Below, piece by piece: positions 26,359-34,592 of a DNA stretch of 64,000 nucleotides (position 1 is the stretch's first letter; each line of letters starts with the position of its first letter). A program made the position numbers and the translations under genes. The notes beneath the pieces are model-generated. The model did not search any database and was not told the origin of the DNA. It saw only the letters and a program-made list of their open reading frames with translations. The DNA is from JAAZZY01 sp964612505. GTDB taxonomy: Bacteria > Chlamydiota > Chlamydiia > Chlamydiales > JAAZZY01. The DNA lies in assembly GCA_964612505.1 (NCBI GenBank), contig CAZTEX010000009.1:20074-84073 (forward strand), given 5' to 3'.

Positions 26359-27141
26359 ATGATTCATCTTATTGTTGCCCTTCACTGTGAGGCCAAACCA
26401 CTGATCGATTATTTCAAACTCAAATTGCAAGAGCAATCCCCTTTTGAAATTTATCAAAATGCGACCATCAAGCTCATTATTTCAAAAGTAGGCTGTTTCA
26501 ATGCAGCTTCTGCGACCTCTTATTTAGGAGCACAATCAAAGAATGCCCTTTGGCTCAATATTGGCCTCGCAGGCCACCTAAGTGCCAAGGTAGGTAGTCT
26601 TTTTCTTGTTTCCAAAATTGCTAAAGAATCGAATAAAGCTTTTTACCCTTATTTACCTATTAAGCAAGAGGTTTTGCGCTCTTCTCTTTTAACACTCGAT
26701 AAACCCTGCCAAGAATACCAAGAAGATCTGCTCTACGATATGGAAGGATATGGTTTTTATTTTGCCGCTTCCAAGTTCACCACTCTTGAAAGAGTGCAGC
26801 TTTTAAAAATTGTTTCGGATGGGCCCCAAGTGGATTTGAAAAGCATTACTAGCTCTGTGGCAACAAGCCTCATCCAAAGTCAGCTAGATTCCATTCATGC
26901 TTTTATTGAAAACTTTTCTTCTCTAAACTCTTCTAGTCAACAGCACCCAGATCTCGATTTATTTTTAAACCATTGGTCTTTTTCACAAACAGAGAGATTG
27001 AAAGCTTCCAAGCTGATTAATTTAATTTATTTGCATAAAGCGGATCCTTTGAATTTTCAAGAACTGCAAAAGCTCTCTTCCAAAAAAGAGCTTTTTCAAA
27101 AGCTGGAAGAATTTATTTTCAATTTAAAGGTTGGACCATGA
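26359..27141 (+). CDS. Nucleoside phosphorylase / MTA-SAH nucleosidase-like protein
   Basis: A 260-residue protein starting at 26359 (MIHLIVALHCEAKPL); the frame is open further upstream but runs into the tRNA. The opening strand, LWLNIGLAGHLS and YDMEGYGFYFAASKF (compare V-D-M-E-G-A in MTA/SAH nucleosidases) place it in the PNP/MTAN superfamily, where the Glu after Met binds ribose. Sequence between motifs is divergent and the last 50 residues are an unfamiliar helical tail. Its stop overlaps the start of the radical SAM gene (ATGA). Nucleoside or nucleobase cleavage is the family reaction; the substrate is open. Confidence 0.75.
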   Translation: MIHLIVALHCEAKPLIDYFKLKLQEQSPFEIYQNATIKLIISKVGCFNAASATSYLGAQSKNALWLNIGLAGHLSAKVGSLFLVSKIAKESNKAFYPYLPIKQEVLRSSLLTLDKPCQEYQEDLLYDMEGYGFYFAASKFTTLERVQLLKIVSDGPQVDLKSITSSVATSLIQSQLDSIHAFIENFSSLNSSSQQHPDLDLFLNHWSFSQTERLKASKLINLIYLHKADPLNFQELQKLSSKKELFQKLEEFIFNLKVGP

Positions 27142-28130
27142 TTGATACAATCTATGTTGAGAAAGAGATAGAGCACCATCCAAAAACAATCTCTATTTTA
27201 TCCCGTTTCTCAAAAGCTAACATAATCTTATGTGATCGCTATAGTGAGATTTTTAATCTTAAAAACCAAAATTTTCGTCTCCAAAAACAAAAGCCGGCCT
27301 TAATTTTAGCTCGAAAACATCAAGGACATGTCTTAAAAACTCCGAATAAATATGGGATTGGTAGATCCCATAATTATTATTTTTCTCATATGCTCAATTG
27401 TCTCTATGATTGCAGATATTGTTTCTTACAAGGAATGTATCGATCTGCTCATTATGTCATCTTTGTCAACTTCGAAGATTTTCAAAGTGAGATTAGCAAG
27501 ACGATAGATGAGCTGCAGGGAGAAGAGGCTACTTTTTTTTCAGGCTATGATGGCGACAGCTTGGCCTTTGATCAAATAACTTACTTTGCTACAGACTTCA
27601 TCTCTTTTTTTCAAAAGTTCCCCAAGCATGAATTAGAACTGAGAACAAAAAGCGTCAACATCCAACCTCTTTTAAAGCTGGCTCCTCAAGAAAATATTGT
27701 TGTCGCTTATAGTTTAAATAATGAATTTGTCAGCAATCATTTAGAACACAAAACACCTAGTTTAGAAAAAAGGCTCTCGGCGCTTCAAATGCTTCAAGAA
27801 AAGAAATGGCCGATTGGATTGCGTTTTGATCCCTTGATCTATCACCAAGATTGGAAAATACAATACCGTGAAATGTTTGAGAAAACCTTTACAAGGTTAG
27901 ACCCTACTCGCATCCACTCTGTTAGCTTGGGAGCCTTTCGACTTCCTCACTCTGTCTATAAAAATATGGCTGAACTCTATCCTGATGAACCGCTCTTTTT
28001 CTCAAAATTGCATAGCTACAACGAAGGAGTTAGTTATCAGGCTGCTAAAGAAAATGAAATGCGCTTATTTTGTGAAGAGCTTCTTTTCAGCTATATTTCA
28101 GAAGAAAAATACCACCCAACTTCATTTTAA
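27138..28130 (+). CDS. Spore-photoproduct-lyase-like radical SAM protein
   Basis: A 330-residue protein of the SplB-type radical SAM group. The iron-sulfur ligands form CxxxCxxC in NCLYDCRYCFLQGM (Cys88, Cys92, Cys95), preceded by HQGHVLKTPNKYG and followed by ELRTKSVNIQPLL and VAYSLNN, stretches shared with spore photoproduct lyase. SplB cleaves thymine dimers of the spore photoproduct type in DNA; homologues in non-spore-formers are of uncertain function. It is translationally coupled to the phosphorylase-like gene upstream and lies 8 bp before the SDR gene, with AAGGA between them. Confidence 0.8.
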   Translation: MIDTIYVEKEIEHHPKTISILSRFSKANIILCDRYSEIFNLKNQNFRLQKQKPALILARKHQGHVLKTPNKYGIGRSHNYYFSHMLNCLYDCRYCFLQGMYRSAHYVIFVNFEDFQSEISKTIDELQGEEATFFSGYDGDSLAFDQITYFATDFISFFQKFPKHELELRTKSVNIQPLLKLAPQENIVVAYSLNNEFVSNHLEHKTPSLEKRLSALQMLQEKKWPIGLRFDPLIYHQDWKIQYREMFEKTFTRLDPTRIHSVSLGAFRLPHSVYKNMAELYPDEPLFFSKLHSYNEGVSYQAAKENEMRLFCEELLFSYISEEKYHPTSF

Positions 28131-28138
28131 GGAATTTT

Positions 28139-28843
28139 ATGAAAATACTCATTACAGGAGCTTCTTCAGGAATTGGAAAAGCCGTTGCCAAATTATGTTT
28201 GGAAAAAGGTTTTCAAGTCTTTGGCATTGCTAGAGATTTTAGTAAATGTGAAATCCAAGATCCCAATTTTACTTGGCTGGAAATGGACTTAGCTGATCCT
28301 CGAAAGCTTGAGCAAAAAATGAAAACTCATATTTTGCCTTTAACCCCTTTTGATGCCGCTATTTTTTCAGCAGGTCAGGGTCTTTTTGGCTCTTTAGAGC
28401 AATTTTCCTATGAGCAGATCGAATCTCTGATGAGTTTGAATTTTCTAAGTTCGGTACTTATTACTAAAGCATTACTCCCTCAAATGAAGCAAAATGAGCA
28501 AGGTACTCTCATTTTTGTTGGCTCAGAAGCTGCGCTCCAAGGGAAAACTCAAGGGTCTATCTACTGCGCTAGCAAATTTGCTCTTCGGGGTTTCTCTCAA
28601 GCTCTTCGTAAAGACTGTGCTAAAAGTGGAGTGCGAATCTCCTTAATTAATCCAGGAATGGTTAAAACTCCTTTTTTTGATCATTTGCATTTTAGCCATG
28701 CTGAACATGAAGATTATTATGTAACTTCTGAAGAAGTTGCTGAAGTGATTATGGGACAGCTTTGTGCTCGCTCGTCTTTAGTATTCGATGAAATAAATTT
28801 TTCTCCTTTAAAGCATCAAGTGGTTTCCAAAGCCAAAAGCTAG
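28139..28843 (+). CDS. Short-chain dehydrogenase/reductase family protein
   Basis: A 234-residue classical SDR. The cofactor motif TGASSGIG is at residues 6-13, FSAGQG stands in for NNAG, the catalytic Ser is in FVGSEAALQ, and Y-x-x-x-K is in SIYCASKFALRGF, followed by LINPGMVKTPF. It oxidises or reduces a hydroxyl/keto group with NAD(P). Third gene of the phosphorylase-radical SAM-SDR operon, with AAGGA seven bases before its ATG. Its last 95 bp overlap a convergent minus-strand gene. Confidence 0.85.
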   Translation: MKILITGASSGIGKAVAKLCLEKGFQVFGIARDFSKCEIQDPNFTWLEMDLADPRKLEQKMKTHILPLTPFDAAIFSAGQGLFGSLEQFSYEQIESLMSLNFLSSVLITKALLPQMKQNEQGTLIFVGSEAALQGKTQGSIYCASKFALRGFSQALRKDCAKSGVRISLINPGMVKTPFFDHLHFSHAEHEDYYVTSEEVAEVIMGQLCARSSLVFDEINFSPLKHQVVSKAKS

Positions 28844-29084
28844 TATTTGTGATTGATTTGATACTCAAGTGCATCAGATCTAAATAAGCTGGTGGAAAAG
28901 GAGGAGTTGTCTGAGAAAAAGGAAGTGGATATATCTGAAGAATAGTCAAAGCCTGTCCATCGTTTTTCATTAAGAATTTAAAGTTAAGTTGCTCCAATGA
29001 TATGTTAAATTCTTGCCAAACAGAATACCCTTCTTGTCCTTCTCTAAAAAAAACACCCTTACTTTCAGAAACTCTCAGTGCCAT
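28749..29084 (-). CDS. Hypothetical 111-residue protein, overlapping the SDR gene tail-to-tail
   Basis: Not recognised. The predicted protein is beta-rich in its first half (GYSVWQEFNISLEQLNF) and Pro-rich in the middle. It begins 13 bp after the amidohydrolase stop on the same strand with AGG eight bases before the ATG, so it may be the second gene of that unit. Against it, its last 31 codons lie antisense to the SDR gene. The 254 bp between the SDR and amidohydrolase genes would otherwise be empty, which favours it being real. Confidence 0.45.
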   Translation of the reverse strand: MALRVSESKGVFFREGQEGYSVWQEFNISLEQLNFKFLMKNDGQALTILQIYPLPFSQTTPPFPPAYLDLMHLSIKSITNTSFWLWKPLDALKEKNLFHRILKTSEHKAVP

Positions 29085-29097
29085 TTTTTTTGCCTAT

Positions 29098-29991
29098 TTA
29101 TAACCTAAACCATTCTTTGGCAGAATTATAAAACAAATCTTGTTTCTCATCATTAGAAAATGATGAAGTTATATTTTGATAGGCTTGGTAAAGGGATGTA
29201 AATCCTTTAGAAAGACGAGTGATGGGTAAATGACTCCCAAACATCGTCCGTTGAACTCCAAAAAAATCAATAGCCGTCAAAAGCCAAGGCCTTATCTGCT
29301 CTTCTGTCCAGCGCATTCCAAAAATGCATTCTATAGCAGAAATGCTTAACCTGGTATTTTCACTCTTAGCCAGTAATGCCATCATTTTCTTCCAATGAGC
29401 TTGCCCTTCTTTTGTTAAAATAATAGGCCAGCCCATCACTGGAATCGTAAATTGAATATCTGGATTTTGATGGACGACTCTAGCAAGATCCTCCAGTTGA
29501 GTTGAAAAAACTTCTAAAGCACACTTAAAAGGATAGTTTTTCAATTTCTTCAAGTTTTTAAGCCAAAGAGGATCTCTCATTAAATCATTTCTAGAAGCAA
29601 ATCTTTTTAAGGGATTTTGATCATGGTAGACTAAGTGCTGTCTAACGCCACTGAGCTCTGGAATTGCCTTATAGGTCTCTAGCGTTCTATCTAGATGAGG
29701 ATCTAACAGATCTATTAAAGCAACCAAAGCATACTTGACTTTACCTCTTTTCAATTTCTCTGAAGCCCAAAGCACCTCTTTAACTGGATCTGAGGAGAGA
29801 AATTCATGCCAAACGACCCCCTCTACTTGATATGAGGTCGTCTCTTGCAGATAATCTTCTAGAAAATATTTCTTAGGCAGCGCCTCATAATTGCCAACAA
29901 ACTCAGCAAAACCTGGGTCATATTGATTTAAAAATGAATGAGAATGAACTTCTGCGTCATACAAATGGAGATGACAGTCAATGATTTTCAC
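29098..29991 (-). CDS. Amidohydrolase family protein (COG3618 type)
   Basis: A 297-residue TIM-barrel metal-dependent hydrolase. It opens with the metal motif IIDCHLHLYD, has GVRQHLVYHD in the middle and MFGSHLPITRLS near the end, where relatives have a G-S-N/D-x-P-x-D motif. Relatives hydrolyse lactones or decarboxylate small organic acids. The usual Asp in the last motif reads as Thr (PITRL), so the metal site may be altered. Divergent from the ankyrin-like gene at 30178 across an AT-rich 186 bp gap in which nothing else was seen. Confidence 0.75.
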   Translation of the reverse strand: MKIIDCHLHLYDAEVHSHSFLNQYDPGFAEFVGNYEALPKKYFLEDYLQETTSYQVEGVVWHEFLSSDPVKEVLWASEKLKRGKVKYALVALIDLLDPHLDRTLETYKAIPELSGVRQHLVYHDQNPLKRFASRNDLMRDPLWLKNLKKLKNYPFKCALEVFSTQLEDLARVVHQNPDIQFTIPVMGWPIILTKEGQAHWKKMMALLAKSENTRLSISAIECIFGMRWTEEQIRPWLLTAIDFFGVQRTMFGSHLPITRLSKGFTSLYQAYQNITSSFSNDEKQDLFYNSAKEWFRL

Positions 29992-30177
29992 GAATCGAGT
30001 TCCTTTTAAATTTTGAACTATTATTTCAAAAAATTAATTAACTTTTAATAATGGATTAATACTTTTTTAAATAATAAATATTTTCTTACTTCCCTTAATG
30101 GGGAGCAGTTTAATACATGAATTTAATCCTACCAAAGGATATAATTTTCCTAGTTTTTTAAAATTCTACAGAACATT

Positions 30178-31179
30178 ATGTCTTATCTCCCACTATCTTT
30201 ATCTCAAATTCAAAATTGTTCGTTAGAAGAATTTCAAACAATATTTCCAAGTTTTTGCCCCTTCAAATCAAATGTCCGCATTGGCCGCACTTGGCGTACC
30301 CCTTTATGTGTAGTCGCAAATTCGCTTCGTTTGACTGGAGAGCCTTCATTTGATATCGACTTAGCCATTAAAAAAACTCAATGGTTAATTGAGCAAGGAG
30401 CTCTAGTTGCTTCCTATAGCTCGCTTTCTGTCACCCCCTTACACTTGGCTACAAGAAATCCAAGTTCATATCCTTTAATTCCAATGTTAGTGTTACAAGC
30501 TCGTAAAGAGGAGAAAGCTCGTGAAAATAGTAGCTATTCGCCCATTTTCACTCGCTGGTGGGAAGGATCCACTCCGCTGGGAACCTTACTTAATAACGCT
30601 CCCCGCTGCGGGATTCGTGCTTTAAATAGCGACTTAATCTCACTCGTTCAAGGCTCCTTTGAATCAGCTAAAAATGGTGGGTATGACAACCTTGTTGAGG
30701 AATGGAAAAAAAGATTAAGATCTGTTTTCGATCAAACATTTCAAAGCAAACCTTTTGACTTACATTGTCAATGGATCGATCAACAACCTCCCATGAACTC
30801 CTTAATAGTAGCAGAACTTTTTGAGATAAAATGGATGAGCGATTTGATGGCTTCTAAATTACTCCCTATGTTCCAAACGCAATTTGAACAAGGGCCAAGT
30901 CAAGGAGGTGAGCGTCATGAAGAAACTGAAAGGCTCAACAAGCGCATACAAGATACTTTTGCTCGTACTTTTAGGGGAAAATTTTTAGAACCAAAAGATC
31001 TTTTAGAAACTCTTCGCAAAAGAACCGACAAGCATAATATACCCCCTATTGACCGAATTCGAGGGACAATTGAACGAATCCGAGGAACGCAGGCTTGGTC
31101 TCGTTTTGTACGAGATAGCCAAAGAGAGGAGGGTGCAGCTATACCAACCTTTCTTCTCCCTATTACATTGCCAAATTAA
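30178..31179 (+). CDS. Ankyrin-like hypothetical protein, 333 residues
   Basis: No full family match. Residues about 60-105 look like ankyrin repeat units (AIKKTQWLIEQGALVAS, then TPLHLATRNPSSYPLI), and TPLGTLLNNAPRCGIRALN may be another degenerate unit. The C-terminal third is charged and helical and contains a short tandem repeat DRIRGT/ERIRGT (DNA copies at 31051-31067 and 31072-31088, 14 of 17 bases alike). Ankyrin proteins of intracellular bacteria are often secreted into the host; that is inference here. The ribosome binding site is weak. Confidence 0.6.
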   Translation: MSYLPLSLSQIQNCSLEEFQTIFPSFCPFKSNVRIGRTWRTPLCVVANSLRLTGEPSFDIDLAIKKTQWLIEQGALVASYSSLSVTPLHLATRNPSSYPLIPMLVLQARKEEKARENSSYSPIFTRWWEGSTPLGTLLNNAPRCGIRALNSDLISLVQGSFESAKNGGYDNLVEEWKKRLRSVFDQTFQSKPFDLHCQWIDQQPPMNSLIVAELFEIKWMSDLMASKLLPMFQTQFEQGPSQGGERHEETERLNKRIQDTFARTFRGKFLEPKDLLETLRKRTDKHNIPPIDRIRGTIERIRGTQAWSRFVRDSQREEGAAIPTFLLPITLPN

Positions 31180-31284
31180 TCTCTTTCAAACGATCGTTAA
31201 AAATAATCCTAGATCTCAAGTTGTCTCTTCAATTAAAATTGATGAAACAACACTTCTTTTTCCTTCAACCTATAAGGTATTACC

Positions 31285-31656
31285 ATGGAAATAACACCAT
31301 CTTCATCTCCTTTTGCTGTGATCTATCGTGGATATATTAAACCAGGCACCGAAAAGCTCTACATTGAAAGTTGGAAAAAAATAGCCACTTATTTTGTTCA
31401 AGAAAGAGGGGCACTTGGCTCCACATTATACCATACTGACGATGGCATGTGGCTTGCTTGTTCAAGGTGGCCTAGCAAAACGATTCGAGATGCTTCATGG
31501 CCTCCCAAAGAGGGAGAGCTTAGCTCTCAATTTCCTCATTTAATAAAAGAAGCGATTGAAGATTTAAAATCTTGTTTTGATGTGGATCGTTACCCTGAAA
31601 TTCACATGACGGTAATTGCAGAAGTCTTGCCCTCTTCAAAATCTACGCATAACTAA
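31285..31656 (+). CDS. ABM-fold (antibiotic biosynthesis monooxygenase-like) protein
   Basis: A 123-residue protein. FAVIYRGYIKPGTEKLYIE, the central GALGSTLYHTDDGMWLACSRW and the spacing of the strands match the small dimeric alpha/beta-barrel ABM family, which includes quinone-modifying monooxygenases and many proteins of unknown role. AAGG stands seven bases before the ATG. It begins 105 bp after the ankyrin-like gene and 130 bp before the groEL paralogue. No partner suggests a substrate. Confidence 0.65.
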   Translation: MEITPSSSPFAVIYRGYIKPGTEKLYIESWKKIATYFVQERGALGSTLYHTDDGMWLACSRWPSKTIRDASWPPKEGELSSQFPHLIKEAIEDLKSCFDVDRYPEIHMTVIAEVLPSSKSTHN

Positions 31657-31681
31657 TAACCACCTGATAATTTTTCTGACT

Positions 31682-31708
31682 GTGGCACTCAAACCTTTTA
31701 TCTGCTAA
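31682..31708 (+). promoter_or_regulatory. Decayed CIRCE-like (HrcA) operator upstream of groEL paralogue
   Basis: GTGGCACTC at 31682-31690, exactly nine bases, then ATCTGCTAA at 31700-31708. The CIRCE consensus is TTAGCACTC-N9-GAGTGCTAA, so 13 of 18 bases match with the correct spacing. It lies about 80 bp before the groEL start. A candidate promoter (TTGAAA at 31725-31730, TATTGT at 31749-31754, 18 bp apart) follows. The mismatches include inner positions, so HrcA binding may be weak or lost. Confidence 0.35.
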
Positions 31709-31788
31709 ATTTTTCCTAAATCTATTGAAAAAATTGATTTTGTTGGGTTATTGTTCTTTTTGATTACAAATTCAAAGGAGTAATGTTT

Positions 31789-33384
31789 ATGTCTTCGAAT
31801 GCAAAAGAAATCATCTTTGAAGAAGATGCAAGAGAAAAGCTCGCTGCAGGAATTCAAAAGTTAGCAGATGCCATCTGTTTTACTTTAGGGCCTAAAGGGA
31901 GAAATGTAGGGCTTGAAAAAAGCTGGGGCACTCCAGATATTACCAATGACGGAAATAGCATTGTTAAAGACATCACTCTTTCTTGCCAATATGAGAACAT
32001 GGGCGTTTCTATGGCTAAAGAAGTCGCTGCAAAAATTAAAGAAAAAACGGGCGATGGAACAACGACTGGAACTTTACTTTTAAATGCTCTGTGTCAAGAA
32101 GGTCTTAAAGCATTGGCTTCAGGAGCGAGCTCCATTAGTTTAAAGCGCGGAATGGAAAAAGCATCTAAAGCTATTATTGAAGAAATTAAGAAAAAAGCGA
32201 TTAAAGTCACAGGCCACGACAAAATTAAAAACATTGCCTGCGCATCAGCTTCTGGTAATGAAGAAGTGGGAGAATTTATCTCAAAGGCTCTTGAAAAGGT
32301 GGGCGATTCTCAAGTCGTTACGATTGAAGAAGGCAAAGGCACAGAAACTGTTTTAGAAGTTGTTGAAGGGATGCAATTTGATCGAGGTTATTTAAGCCCT
32401 TACTTTTGTAGTGATACAGATCAAATGCATATTGAAATGAACAATCCCAGCATCTTGCTTGTCGATAAAAAAATTAATAATATTCAAGAGCTGTTGCCTA
32501 TTTTGCAAAATATTGCATCCACAGGTAAAGAGCTTCTGATTATTGCTGATGATATCGAAGGAGATGCCCTTGCTACTTTGGTAATTAACAAATTACGCGG
32601 AACACTGAAAGCAGTTGCAGTCAAAGCACCAGGCTTTGGTGATCGCAAAAAAGCAATTCTTGAAGACCTTGCTATCTTAACTGGAGCAACCGTAGTTTGT
32701 GAAGATACTGGAATGACTCTTAAAGAGGCTTCTAGTGACGTTTTAGGTCAATGTGAGACTGTCACCATCACTAAAGATGAAACGACGATTGTAGGCGGAA
32801 ATAACCACCAAAAATCTATTCAAACGCGATTAAAGCAAATCGATCATGAAATAAGTAACACATCTAGTAGCTACGATATTGAAAAGCTTAAAGAACGAAA
32901 AGCAAAACTTTCAGGTGGAGTTGCAGTGATCCGCGTAGGCGGCGCAACAGAACCTGAAATGAAACAAAAAAAGCAGCTTTTTGAAGATAGTTTAAGCTCA
33001 ACAAAAGCGGCTCTCAAAGAAGGTATCGTACCAGGAGGAGGAGTTGCTCTCCTTCGCGCTAGAGAAGTTGTCAATAGTCTTAAACTTGCTGACGATGAAA
33101 AATTTGGAGCTAAAATTGTGTACACTGCTTGTGAAACGCCTCTTAAACAACTTGCTGTGAATACAGGGTTAGATGGCTCTGTGATCATGGGAGAAGTTTT
33201 AAAAGCTAAAGAAAGCTTTGGATTTAATATGCTTTCTCAAAAGGTAGAAGATCTTTTGAAGCTAGGCATTGTTGATCCTGCTGTCGTAGTGATTTCTGCT
33301 TTATCACATGCTACTTCTGTCGCTGGAATTGTCTTAATTTCTGAAGCGCTCATTGGTAATGCTCCTGAAGAAGAAAATTCATAA
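31789..33384 (+). CDS. groEL: GroEL-like chaperonin paralogue (chlamydial GroEL2/3 type)
   Basis: A 531-residue Hsp60. I start it at 31789 because AAAGGAG stands eight bases before that ATG, while the ATG at 31783 is only two bases from it. ATPase motifs are kept in altered form: ITNDGNSIVKDI, GDGTTTGTLLLNA and the Asp in QLFEDSLSSTKAALKEG next to VPGGGVALLRA. The C-terminus lacks the Gly-Gly-Met tail of main GroELs and ends EEENS. There is no groES beside it, and the metallophosphoesterase downstream matches the order next to groEL3 in Chlamydia as I recall. It is therefore a divergent accessory chaperonin, perhaps with specialised clients. Confidence 0.93.
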   Translation: MSSNAKEIIFEEDAREKLAAGIQKLADAICFTLGPKGRNVGLEKSWGTPDITNDGNSIVKDITLSCQYENMGVSMAKEVAAKIKEKTGDGTTTGTLLLNALCQEGLKALASGASSISLKRGMEKASKAIIEEIKKKAIKVTGHDKIKNIACASASGNEEVGEFISKALEKVGDSQVVTIEEGKGTETVLEVVEGMQFDRGYLSPYFCSDTDQMHIEMNNPSILLVDKKINNIQELLPILQNIASTGKELLIIADDIEGDALATLVINKLRGTLKAVAVKAPGFGDRKKAILEDLAILTGATVVCEDTGMTLKEASSDVLGQCETVTITKDETTIVGGNNHQKSIQTRLKQIDHEISNTSSSYDIEKLKERKAKLSGGVAVIRVGGATEPEMKQKKQLFEDSLSSTKAALKEGIVPGGGVALLRAREVVNSLKLADDEKFGAKIVYTACETPLKQLAVNTGLDGSVIMGEVLKAKESFGFNMLSQKVEDLLKLGIVDPAVVVISALSHATSVAGIVLISEALIGNAPEEENS

Positions 33385-33404
33385 CACACTATATCCCTAT
33401 TACA

Positions 33405-33439
33405 AAAAGCCTTTTTAACCTTCAGTTAAAAAGGCTTTT
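33405..33439 (+). terminator. Strong rho-independent terminator of groEL
   Basis: A perfect 15 bp inverted repeat, arms 33405-33419 and 33425-33439 with a 5-base loop CTTCA, followed by CTTTATTT. It is flanked by A and T runs and can work on both strands, so it may also end the small minus-strand gene at 33451-33585. Confidence 0.9.
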
Positions 33440-33450
33440 CTTTATTTCTC

Positions 33451-33585
33451 TCATAAAGGACGTGGCGGCAGAATCATTGGTTTTCGCCCTGTTGTTGTTC
33501 CCAATTGTTTTTTTTGCAATTGACGGACATCTTTAAGGGCTTTTTTTTGTATTTTTTTCATTTTATGACGATCTAACTTTCCCAT
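33451..33585 (-). CDS. Small basic protein, 44 residues
   Basis: A short gene read from the sequence: ATG at 33583-33585 preceded by AGGGGG seven bases upstream, an excellent ribosome binding site, and stop at 33451-33453, 12 bp before the bidirectional terminator. The product begins MGKLDRHKMKKIQ and ends MILPPRPL; nearly a third of its residues are Lys or Arg, and the tail is Pro-rich. The sequence looks nucleic-acid or ribosome binding, but no family is recognised. Its good initiation signal, placement against a terminator and strong amino-acid bias support it as a real gene. Confidence 0.6.
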   Translation of the reverse strand: MGKLDRHKMKKIQKKALKDVRQLQKKQLGTTTGRKPMILPPRPL

Positions 33586-33729
33586 AGCGACCCCCTGTTT
33601 TATTTATTATCCACAATCATTAATTAATTAAAATTGAAAACTTAATTTACTAACTACAACAAAACAAAAGTATTTATTTTTTTTTAGTCTTTTCATAAAA
33701 TGTGTTCATTTTAATTAGTTAACGCCGCA
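33586..33729. other. AT-rich divergent promoter region
   Basis: 144 bp between the small basic protein gene and the metallophosphoesterase, very AT-rich. It must hold both promoters. No convincing -35/-10 pair or other element stands out. Confidence 0.4.
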
Positions 33730-34569
33730 ATGAAAATAGCTCATCTTTCTGATATTCATTATTTTAGATACAACTTTTCCCTCTCTAGTCTTTTCTCTAA
33801 AGATTTACTTGCAACGTTTAACTATTGGATTAATCGCAGCCGTCACAGAATCCACTTTGATCTTAACTTGATCCCTAATCTGCTAAAAGAGAAGGGGGTA
33901 AGTCATGTTATTATTACAGGTGATTTTACAACTACCTCCAACTTAAAAGAATATGAACTGGCAAGAAAATTTATTCAAAAACTCAAAGATTTGGGGCTAA
34001 AAACGATTATTGTACCAGGCAACCATGATCATTATAATAAAAAGGCAGGGATCTCTAAACGATTTTATCAAGAGTTAGATGCCACTTCTCATTTAAGGCA
34101 CGAATCTATTATTTGCGATGATTTGGGAGAGGGGTTTAAATACATTGCTTTAGATACGACTATAGCTACCCCCTTTTGGTCCTCTCAAGGGCTTTTTTCA
34201 CAATCTATTGAGGCAAAGCTTCTTGCTCTTTTAGAACGTTTAGACAGTCAGCAACCTATCGTAATGATTAACCATTTTCCGATTGCAACGCGCAAAGAGA
34301 GCCCGCCTAGACATCAAATGTTGCGCTACCAAAAGCTAAAGGAGATTGTTGAACAACACCCCAATATCAAGCTCTATATTTGTGGGCATACGCATCTTTC
34401 AGAAATGATTGAGGGCAGGCCTGTCATTTTAAATAGCGGCAGCTTGACTCTGACTAAAGAGGGATCTTTTCATATTATGGATTTGCATTCTAACAAAATA
34501 GAAGTGCAATCTTACTCTTGTCCACAAGGTCAGTGGGTTGAAAAAGAGAAAAAAACTCTAAAGCTTTAG
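33730..34569 (+). CDS. Calcineurin-like metallophosphoesterase
   Basis: A 279-residue metallophosphoesterase with all family metal motifs in order: SDIH (Asp8, His10), IITGDFTT, VPGNHDHY, MINHFPIA and ICGHTHLSE. Members hydrolyse phosphodiesters or phosphomonoesters, including cyclic nucleotides and UDP-sugars; the substrate is not readable. It follows the groEL paralogue in the same direction as in Chlamydia (CT754/CT755 order, from memory), separated here by the small minus-strand gene. Confidence 0.9.
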   Translation: MKIAHLSDIHYFRYNFSLSSLFSKDLLATFNYWINRSRHRIHFDLNLIPNLLKEKGVSHVIITGDFTTTSNLKEYELARKFIQKLKDLGLKTIIVPGNHDHYNKKAGISKRFYQELDATSHLRHESIICDDLGEGFKYIALDTTIATPFWSSQGLFSQSIEAKLLALLERLDSQQPIVMINHFPIATRKESPPRHQMLRYQKLKEIVEQHPNIKLYICGHTHLSEMIEGRPVILNSGSLTLTKEGSFHIMDLHSNKIEVQSYSCPQGQWVEKEKKTLKL

Positions 34570-34592
34570 AAAAAGAATCTTGAACTCTGCTG

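Noticed and set aside
31049..31294. 81-residue plus-strand frame between the ankyrin-like and ABM genes
   Set aside because: Overlaps the end of the ankyrin-like gene in another frame, has no ribosome binding site and no family-like sequence.
32871..33188. 105-residue minus-strand frame inside groEL
   Set aside because: Antisense shadow of a conserved chaperonin gene, Ser/Pro-biased as such shadows are.
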